64,000 bases of DNA, taken from positions 1 to 64,000 of the forward strand of contig JALNQF010000025.1 of the NCBI GenBank assembly GCA_028456385.1. Reading direction: 5' to 3'. Made by a program: the position numbers and the translations under genes. The stretch comes from Ophiosphaerella korrae. Lineage: Eukaryota; Ascomycota; Dothideomycetes; Pleosporales; Phaeosphaeriaceae. Below are positions 55,887 to 64,000 of this stretch, piece by piece. Every line of letters begins with the position of its first letter. The stretch's first letter is position 1. Under the pieces are notes generated by a model. That model was not told the DNA's origin and searched no databases. It saw nothing but the letters and a program-made list of their open reading frames with translations.

Positions 55887-58800
55887 ATGCCTAGCTTTGG
55901 GAGGAAGCCGAGCCAGGAGTGAGTGTTTACCCTTTATCCCGTTCGCTCTGCTTTACTTTTCTTTTCCTTTGCTTTTCTCGTGGTTCTACACACTCAACCC
56001 CAGCATCTGGTGTTGAGCGCGTTGCCTTTACGACTTACGACAACTTTTTGATTGGTGAGGGTTTTTCCTGCTGGCGTTGTTTTGTTGTTGTTTGTGTTGC
56101 GTTTGCCGGCACAGCTGTTCGTTGTCTTGCCGTTGGTGTTTGCTCTTACCTTGCATTCTTGCATGCGCTTACCACCATTCCACCGCGCTTTGTTGGCCAG
56201 CTGCTAACACGGCCTGCAGTGTCTCGGCTAAAGAGCATAAGCAGATTCTCGCTGATATTCAGACGGGATCGCAGAAATTTGGTCGGCGTTTGACCAGACC
56301 AGCACAGAAGAGAGAAAAGGCCGGTGAAACCCTTGTTCCAGTCACCGTTCTTGATCCAGCGACCGACCAGCAAGAGCGGAGAGGCCGGAAATCGACGAGT
56401 TCACAGCGTCCGGGTATTCCCAAGCGCACCAGCAGCATGAAGAGGGCATACAACTACTTCTTCGGCGGCAGCCAGCCAGTGCCAGAGCTGCCCGAGCCCA
56501 CAGCGCCCATCACCATTACCGATACCGCTGCGCCGAGCAAGCTTGAAGAGACGCCCCGCGAGAATGGCATCGATACCCCGCCCGAGACGCCTCGCGAGGC
56601 CCAGATCCCCGGTGGTGAGGACCGCATAGGTATGTGGCGCACTTTCCTCCTCCTCTCCTACCCAATAACCGTTATGCAGCAAACTCCCCTCTCTACCCTC
56701 TTTCCTTTCACGTTGTCCCTCAGTACGTGCCTGCCTCGGCCTTACTAATGCGACGTGTCCCAGTCACCGAGAGCGAACCCCCTTCACCCAAATCCGACGA
56801 CTCGCTCGAGGTCCAGATCGAGAAGCTGCAAAAGAAGCTCAAGTACACCCAGGCCGAGCTCGACGAGGCACAAAAGGTCGCAACATCACAAGATGCACAC
56901 GTCAAGTCTCTCGAGGACGATCACAGGGAGCGTGAAAAGGGCTTCGAGGAGCGTGAGGCCACCCTTCAGCAGGACAAGAAGGATCTCGAGGAGCACATGG
57001 TCAGTGTCGTCGTGCAACAAGTGCGCGAGGCTAAGGCCAAGGAGCGCATTGTTGTGCGTGATGAGTGTGAGGCTGAGTTCAAGGAGGAGATTGCTTTAAT
57101 CACAAAGGAGCATGAGGCTCGCATCACCGAATTACAGCAGCAGGTCGACTCGTTACAGGCCGAAATTGAGCAATTGAAGGAAACAATTGCCAGCCTGGAA
57201 GCCAATCAGGGGGCATCTGTAGCGAGGGGCGACTTCGAAGCAAAGGATGGTGAAGTCAAGGCCTTGTCAGAAGAGAAGGCTGCCGTCGAGGATTCCCTTG
57301 CCAAAGCTACCGCTGAACTCGAGCAGCTCACCGCCGACAAGACAAATGCTGAAGAGTCGCTGGCCAGCGCTAAGTGTGAGTTAGAGAAGCTCACCGCCGC
57401 CAACACAGAGCATGAGGAGTCCCTTGCCAAGGCGAACGCTACCATCGAGGAGCTCGAGAACACATCCAAGATTTCAAAAGAAGGCCTTGATGCCAAGGAT
57501 GACAGGATCGCTGTCCTCATCTCAGAGAAGGATGTCTCCAACAAGAAGGTGGAAGAACTTACTGCTGAAGTTGCTTTAATTAAATCACAGCTTGAGGAAC
57601 TCCAGTCAAAGCATGAAGAAGAGCTCAATGCTCGAACCGGAGAGCACGGCAAGCTTTCCGAGGAGCACGAAGCCCGTGGTCTCAAGCTTGCTGAGCTCGA
57701 ACAGTCCCACTCCGCCTCAAAAGAGGAGCTCGATGACCTTCGTGGCAAGATCACCGAGCTCGAACAATCTCATAAGGATGAGGCTGAAGGCCTACGTGCT
57801 CAAATCACCGAGCTTTCCACTGGCTCGACCGACGCTTCCTCCAAGGTATCAGAACTCCAGGCTGCGCTCGCAGAGGCGAAAGAGCAACTTGAGACGGCGA
57901 AGACCGATCTCACAGCCAAGACTGAGGAACACAGCGCCGCCGTTGCCGAAGCAGCTAAGCTGACCGAGTCCTCGAAGACCGAGGTCGACGGCCTACAGGC
58001 TGAGATCGTTGCTGTCCAGGAAAAGCTCCAGGCCGCCGAGTCGACGAGTGGAGATGCTGAAGGGCTTCGCACCACCATCACCACCCTCGAGGCTTCGTTG
58101 AAGGAGGCTCAAGATAATCTTGCTGCAAAGACTGCCGAGTTTGAGGCTGCCTCTACCGCTCTATCTGCCGAAAAGGACGCGGCCGTCAAGACTGCCGAGG
58201 AGGCAGCGAGCAGCGTCGATACCCTCACTGCTAAAGTCACTGAGCTCGAGAAGGAGTTGGAGTCTGCCAAGGGCGATGCCAGCGCTGCCTCGGAGAGTTC
58301 CGCTGCCAAGATCGCCGAACTCGAGGCTTCACTCAAGGAAGCACAGGACAGTCTTGCCACCAAAGAAGCAGAGCTCGAAACCGCCAAAGGCGACGTTTCG
58401 TCCGCTTCGGAATCGTCAACTGCGAAGATCTCGGAGCTAGAACTCGCTCTTGTCGCCGCGAAAGAGGACGCTGGAAAGTCAGATTCTGCTGCCAAAGAGG
58501 AGGCTGAGGGTCTACGTGCTACAATTGCAAAGCTAGAAACCGAACTGGCATCTGCCAAGGAGGAGCTTGAGACTTCGCAAAATGACCTTACCGCTGCCAA
58601 GACTGAACTTGAGGCTGCTCAGAAGGACGTAGCTGATGCACAAGCTGCTTCCAAAGGCGACACTGAGGGCCTCCAGACCAAGATCACTGAGTTGGAGCAA
58701 GCTCTTGCCGAGGCGAAAGCCGGCGAGTCCAAGGCCGCTGACTCCGCTAAAGCGGAGGCTGAGAGCCTTCAGAGCAAGATTACCGATTTGGAAGCTTCTC

Positions 58801-61100
58801 TCGCCACCGCTCAGCAGGAGGCGACTGTTGCCAAAGAGGAGTCTAGCAAGGCCGTCGAGTCGGCGAAGGGTGATGCTGAAGGCCTACAGGCTAAAATTAC
58901 CGAGTTGGAGGCTTCCCTTGCTACCGCTCAGTCAGAAGCAGCCGCTGTTAAGGAGGCTGCAGAGTCTGCAAAGGGTGATTCCGAAGGTCTACAAACTAAG
59001 ATCACCGAGCTTGAGACCACTCTCGCTACTGCACAGCAAGACGCTGCCGCCGCGGAGGAGGAGTCGAGCAAGGCTGTGGAGTCCGCCAAGGCCGATGCAG
59101 ATGCTCTCCAAGAGAAGATCACCGAGTTGGAAGCTTCTCTTGCAACTGCCCAATCAGAAGCTGCTGCCGTCAAAGATGCTGCCGAGTCCGCAAAGGGCGA
59201 CGCTGATGGTCTTCAGGCTAAGATCGCTGAGCTCGAGCAGTCCCTCGCGTCCGCCAAGACTGATCTTGAGGCCGCGCAGAAGGATGTCACCGCCGCAAAA
59301 GAGGGATCCGACAAGGCTACTGAGTCGGCCAAGGGAGAGGCTGAGGGCCTTCGCACGACTGTTGCCGAGCTTGAGGCTTCCCTTAAGACGAAGGAGGCGG
59401 AGGTTGAGGAAGCAACTAAAGCTAGCGAGGCTGCAAAGGGTAGTAGTGAGGAATTGATGGCTCAGATCGCGACCCTAGAAGAGTCACTCAAGGCCAAGGA
59501 TGCAGAGGTCGAGGAAGCGACTAAGGCTAGTGAGGCTGCAAAGGGCAGCAGTGAGGAGTTGACGGCTCAGATCGTAATTCTGGAAGAGTCACTCAAGGCC
59601 AAGGATGCAGAGGTCGAGGAGGTGACTAAGGCTGGTGAGGCTGCGAAAAGCAACACGGAAGAGTTGACAGCTAAGATTGCTGAGCTCGAGGCTTCGCTGA
59701 AAACCAAGGATTCAGAGATCGAAGAGGCGACCAAGGCTGGTGAGGCTGCAAAGGGTAATACCGAGGAGCTGACCGCTAAGATAGCAACACTGGAAGAGTC
59801 TCTTAAGGCTAAGGATGCTGAAGTTGAAGAGGCCACCAAAGCTGGCGAGGCTGCAAAGGGTAGCACCGATGAGCTAACAGCCAAGATTGCTATACTTGAG
59901 ACATCTCTACAAGATTCAACTACCAAGGTTGAGGACGCAGAAGGTAAACTTGCCGAAGCCCTCAAGGCTACCGAGTCATCCAAGGGCGAAGCAAGCGAGC
60001 TCACAACCAAGATTGAAACCCTGGAGAAAGAGCTTGCAGATGCTAAAGCTGAATCTGCTAAGGTGTCTGAGCTCGAAGCATCCCTCCAAGAAGCCACAAG
60101 CAAACTCGAAGCGAAAGACGCAGAGCATGCTGAAGCTCTTGCAGCCGCCAAATTGTCAGGCGGGGAGGCTGAAGAGAAACTTGCTGCCCTCGAGAAAGAC
60201 CTCGCAGCTAAAACAACCGAGCATGACTCCGTCAAGGAGCAACTCACCACCGCAGAGGAAGCCAAGGTTGCCGCAGAGAAGGATCTCGCCGAGCTCAAGG
60301 AATCGTCGTCCGGTAACGATGCCGCTATCAAGGCCGCAGAGGCCTCACACGAGGAGACGAAGTCTACCTTGTCGACTACTCAGAATGAGCTCGCAGAGCT
60401 TAAGAAGGCAAAGGACGCAGCTGATGAAGAGCTCAAGGCAGCCCAGAAGGCCCAAGCTGACGCTGAAGCAAAGGCCGAAAGTGACGCGAAGGCATCTGAA
60501 AGCAACGAGGAGCAGATCAAGGACTTGCAGACTAAACTCGAAAAGGTCACCGCTGAGCAGGATGAGCTCAAGGCCGCTAAAGACGCCGCTGAGAAGGATT
60601 TAGCAGCAGCCAAAGAAGACGCCAGCAAAGTGGCTGATCTCCGGAGCCAACTCGACAAAGCCACCGCCGACCTCGAAGCAGCCAAGGCAACAGAGGAAAA
60701 GCTCTCTACCACAGAAGCCGAGCTCAAAGCCGCCCAGGACGCAGCATCTGAGACCTCAGTGCTGAAGACCCAAGTTGAGGAGCTCCAGGCCTCATCCGAG
60801 AAGCTTGCCACTGAGAAGGCAGAACTCGAATCTAAGCTCGCCTCAGCTGACAAGGCACCCGAGTCCCCCAAGTCTATTGAAGAACCATCAAAAGATGAGG
60901 CTGCAGAAATCACACCTGGCTCTCCCATCGAACCCTCCACTCCCATCGAACCCTCCACTCCCGGCGAGCCCTCCACTCCCGGCGAGCCCTCCACTCCCGG
61001 AGAGCCCTCCACTCCCGGAGAACCAGTTACGCCCACGGAAGGCGAGGCACCCTCCGCTACGCCCGGCAAGAACAAGAAGAAGAAGAAGGGCAAGAAATAA
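55887..61100 (+). CDS. Giant coiled-coil repeat protein
   Basis: Three exons (55,887-55,918; 56,220-56,629; 56,764-61,100) encode 1,592 residues. The N-terminal ~150 residues (MPSFGRKPSQDVSAKEHKQ...) are basic and disordered, with RRGRKSTSSQRPGIPKRTSS. From about residue 165 to 1,520 the protein is one nearly continuous alpha-helical coiled coil rich in Glu, Lys, Ala and Leu. It contains a long alternating 35/39-residue repeat region and then five 35-residue repeats. It ends with Ser-Thr-Pro repeats and a Lys-rich tail (KNKKKKKGKK). No catalytic domain is visible. It resembles proteins annotated in Pleosporales genomes as M-protein-repeat or structural coiled-coil proteins; a scaffold at septa, cytoskeleton or nucleus is plausible (inference). 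Intron 1 (301 nt) is long for this genome but has GTGAGT, a CTAAC branch and CAG. Intron 2 is 134 nt. Confidence 0.87.
58729..59260 (+). repeat. Alternating 39/35-residue coiled-coil repeats
   Basis: Within the coiled-coil gene, units beginning AKG(D/E)AEGLQ-KITELEASLATAQ alternate in length. A 39-residue form containing EESSKAVES is followed by a 35-residue form with AAVKEAAES; the pair then repeats. This is a two-unit higher-order repeat, showing duplication of a pair and not only of single units. Boundaries are approximate. Confidence 0.75.
59385..59909 (+). repeat. Five tandem 105-bp (35-residue) coiled-coil repeats
   Basis: Five consecutive 35-residue units starting KAKDAEVEEATKA and ending LEESL/LEASL are encoded in tandem. 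Thirty-five residues is exactly five heptads, so each unit keeps the coiled-coil register. The nucleotide copies differ mainly at third positions. Confidence 0.88.
60919..61025 (+). repeat. 18-bp minisatellite encoding EPSTP(I/G) repeats
   Basis: An 18-base unit (GAGCCCTCCACTCCCGGC and close variants) is repeated about six times near the 3' end of the coiled-coil gene. It encodes a Ser-Thr-Pro-rich acidic linker before the Lys-rich tail. Confidence 0.9.
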
Positions 61101-61472
61101 GTCCTATACCATGCTACTATAGCCCGTGGTGAAGAAGCAAAAAAAAGAGACATCAGATTGAGTTTGCAGTGTATGTGTTTTTTTTTAAAAAAAAATTTCG
61201 ACTTTCAGGACTTGTTTAATGGGTGAGAGAATTTTGGATTGGCATTATACCCCCCGATGAAATGACGTTTTCGCGTTGGGCGGCGGCAAGTGCAGTGCGC
61301 TTTGGGGATCGACGTAAGGGCAAGATTGGGGACGGATGAATGATGGGTTGATGAGAGGTGAATGAATTGACTGATAGGAATGAAATGAGAATGGGATTAT
61401 GTAAATAGTTTAGGACCTGACGATTGAATGCTATGCGTGTACATGTCTCTAGTTTTTGTGTTGGTGTGCTTA

Positions 61473-61511
<39 letters not shown>

Positions 61512-63138
61512 AGGGGGGGGAGGTTTGACGGGAAATTCACTAGCGGTGAATTCGAAATTGATGCGTGGTATACTGTTGGTGGTTGCTGCTTGGCCATATA
61601 TTCTCTGTGGTTTGACGAACGCACTGTAGTGAAGCAGGTTTGCTAAGGATATAAGATTATGCTTGAAATATTTCCTAAATAAGACCATTGTCTTCTGTAT
61701 CCAATATATAACAGAATGTATAGTTGGTCATGATCATATTAATATAAATACGCAGTCAACATGAAATATGAATGACCAATCACTAGCATTGCCAATACAT
61801 CGTATGACTTTTTTTTTTCTTTTTTTCAGGTTCTCCCCTTCTTTACTTAGGTTCACACAATACTATGGTGACTATGTGAGAAATATGCGCTGTGGTATGA
61901 TCCACAAGTTACGATTTCAATGTATTCAACGGTTCATACTAGTCAACAACTATTTGTCTAGCAAGCAGGCATGTCGTGGAGACGATCGCAAGCACAATTC
62001 GCCGCAGGGGGACAGAAATAGTCACGAGATGGTACTTGCGGCTACATTATGCCCCAGTGCCATTAGCACAATACCAAACGCCAACCAGGACAGGGAATAA
62101 TTATAGGCCATGCCGAAGGCAAAGAAAAAGGCGCATGCAAGCCAATGCGCGGAGCATTATTGAGTCATACATAAGTAGGAGCCTAACAGCCGCGGCGTCT
62201 GTACATTCAGGCAAAAATACTCGAGTTTATGGATTACGCACTCAGTACGCAAAGCCCTGTTCCCAGCAACGGGAAGGGCGGAGAACAAGTATAGTCCATG
62301 CTACGCCTTGTTGCCTACAGCTTCTAATTTAATAATGTGTTTCCCCCCCTCCCCCTCCCCCCCAACAGTTTTCTAGGGCTAAGCTAGGTAGCTATTCTGG
62401 CAGTTTGAGCATACACGTGGTTCCAGTCATACATGGGTAGATGCAGACTTGATGGTTGCCTTGGTGTAGTCTCGCCAGCGGGCGCAGCCGCATCCGCGTT
62501 TGGGTTACGCCCTGTGTCTGGTCGCCTTAATGTGGTATAGGGTGCTGGTGTCGATAGCCAAGGCAGTTTTTGAACGATGAAAAAATGGCGTTTGGCTAAT
62601 GATGTGCAGCACTTTTATGTTTGGGGTGAGGGCGGGTATATTCACAGCCATTTGTGCTGGATGATAGGCATAAAGTTTCTGCAAGTGCTTAAGCTTCATG
62701 TTCCTGTGCCTCTGTTCTAGCGTAAGGCAGACTACTATGCCGTCTCATACTGATCAGCAACGGCAGCTAGTGTTTAGCTCAGAGCAACAAGGCGACAATG
62801 TACTTCGAGTACATTCATATTTGCTGCCTTTGATAGAGTAGAATGTTTTGTTTAGGAAATAGATAGCAAATATAGAAAATGAACAAGACAGACATTGTTT
62901 CCAATAACATGATTTAACGCCTGAAGGTTATCGTCAGAAGTCTGATTGATTATCAAGCTTTCTAATAAAAGTCACGAAGCATGACTACTATGGGTGGTAT
63001 AAATATTATGCTTGTTCTAATTAGGACATTGTGTTCTCGCAGGTTCTCGGTAATGACTTACATTGTTACCATAATAATTATTAACCATGTTCAAGATGTG
63101 GTACTTGAGCCCATAATAAGTGGACGAATCAAATGTTC
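61101..63138. other. Intergenic with simple repeats, no gene seen
   Basis: No supportable gene in about 2 kb. A (TG)n tract of about ten units runs straight into an (AG)n tract of about ten units at 61,473-61,512. A C-rich tract lies at about 62,342-62,364. Confidence 0.55.
61473..61512. repeat. Compound (TG)n(AG)n microsatellite
   Basis: About ten TG units are followed directly by about ten AG units, then a G-run. Simple sequence, no coding role. Confidence 0.95.
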
Positions 63139-63363
63139 CTAATCGGACATGTTTGTTTTGACCCGCGGAATTAACACAAGGGAGGTAGCACTCTGTGATG
63201 CGAATAAACTACTTCCTTTCGATTCTACGGAGCATTCGCGAGACCCATCTTCCAGCGCGTCAGTTGCCAAATGCATACCAGCAGCTCCTGGTCTCTTATG
63301 GGCATGATGGATAGTGCTCAGTGATGAGACGGTTGTTAAGCTCACAATAATTAGCCACTGCAT
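63139..63363 (-). CDS. Possible small secreted protein (weak)
   Basis: From ATG at 63,363 a 74-codon minus-strand frame starts MQWLIIVSLTTVSSLSTIHHA, a plausible signal peptide. The mature part is short and hydrophilic with one cysteine (SRECSVE). A TATAAATA box (63,464-63,471, minus) lies about 100 bp upstream, a sensible promoter distance. The open frame extends to 63,450, but that start would sit almost on the TATA box, so the inner Met is preferred. No family is recognised, and a chance frame cannot be excluded; a downstream intron is also possible. Confidence 0.3.
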   Translation of the reverse strand: MQWLIIVSLTTVSSLSTIHHAHKRPGAAGMHLATDALEDGSRECSVESKGSSLFASQSATSLVLIPRVKTNMSD

Positions 63364-63463
63364 CTTGGGTAGGATAGATATAGTAGTAGATAGGGGAAGG
63401 GTAACAGCGTCTGTAGTTATTGATAGAGTAATCGCTGCCTTACGCGGCACCTCCTCTGAGGGG

Positions 63464-63471
63464 TATTTATA
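63464..63471 (-). promoter_or_regulatory. TATAAATA box
   Basis: A consensus TATA box on the minus strand, about 100 bp before the start of the small secreted candidate. Its biological relevance depends on that gene being real. Confidence 0.35.
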
Positions 63472-64000
63472 CGGCTAGTCGCTCTACTAAGACCTAATTG
63501 GCTCCCTTAGGGCCAGCGCTTGACAACGGTTACGCTGCGTAAGTCAAAAAACCTTTCTCTTGAGTGTGTACAGTCTTGTTTGCAGCATGAAATGTCTAAT
63601 TGATGTCGCTGCCTAGTTTACGACGCATACTGAGCGTTACTTGTGGCTTACATAGGAATGCTCACAGTACGCCGACGCTGGAAGGGATCACGTGTAGATG
63701 GCCAAGAAGATCGCTGTACTGTGAAACCCTCGGAGTCGATCGGCTGTGAGGAGGGGGAGATCCTGCACTTGGCCGATGCTCAGTGTATGAGAGGGCAGGC
63801 AATCACCACGCGTGCAACAGAACCATTAGCGATGTCGCACGCCGGCCATGAAATGACATGTACCAGATATTTAAAATGTATTAGAAAAAAGAGGCATTAT
63901 GTGGCGACATGCTCGATCATGGGCAAGGTAGTAGACCAAGCTTCGCAGTGTGTCACGTTCTGTGCTTCCGGCCTCTCCGTACCGCCAATGGTCGTGGCTT
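63472..64000. other. Window end, no gene seen
   Basis: Only short frames. Normal composition up to the window edge. Confidence 0.55.

Noticed and set aside
59567..61153. Long minus-strand open frames (254 and 257 codons) opposite the coiled-coil gene
   Set aside because: They are Ser/Ala-rich mirror images of Glu/Lys/Ala-rich codons on the plus strand; composition bias removes stops. No independent features.

Overview
The window looks like a chromosome segment of a filamentous ascomycete, most likely a Dothideomycete of the Pleosporales type. Evidence: short spliceosomal introns (about 47-70 nt) with GT/AG ends and CTAAC-like branch sites; a large A/T-rich block in which CpA/TpG are almost absent while CpG sites persist, the signature of repeat-induced point mutation (RIP); and gene families typical of such fungi. 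The order-level assignment is inference; no rRNA or barcode marker is present.

Layout. (1) 1-17,015 is a gene-free, heavily RIP-mutated block opening with an (AGT)n microsatellite. It holds three Ty3/Gypsy chromovirus copies: a 5'-truncated one interrupted by a solo LTR, one with both LTRs, and one on the minus strand interrupted by a foldback/MITE element. A Fot1/pogo DDE transposase relic follows. All are dead. (2) 17,020-27,000 has normal base composition but is a gene graveyard: decayed genes for a GH3 beta-glucosidase, a quercetinase-like bicupin, an alpha/beta-hydrolase and an MFS sugar transporter, plus one intact small secreted cysteine protein (20,480-21,064, minus). The set resembles a lost plant-glycoside/phenolic catabolic cluster (inference). 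(3) 27,000-64,000 is ordinary core genome: an AGP2/DIP5-type amino acid permease, a small three-TM protein, a RING-YEATS fusion protein, a TVP38/TMEM64-family (VTT) membrane protein, an ACS-family MFS transporter, a 1,552-residue GYF-domain protein, kinetochore subunit Spc24, mitochondrial fission protein Fis1, a RING-H2 ubiquitin ligase with poly-Q and a His-Asp repeat, and a 1,592-residue coiled-coil repeat protein. The last 2.9 kb has no convincing gene apart from a weak small secreted candidate.

Exon structures were built by hand from splice signals and reading frames; all spliced lengths given are multiples of three. The core genes act in separate pathways and do not form a cluster, except that spc24 and fis1 share a 335-bp divergent promoter. 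The most interesting items are the chimeric nested retroelement array, the foldback element, the decayed catabolic cluster with its intact secreted neighbour, the RING-YEATS fusion and the repeat architecture of the coiled-coil protein.
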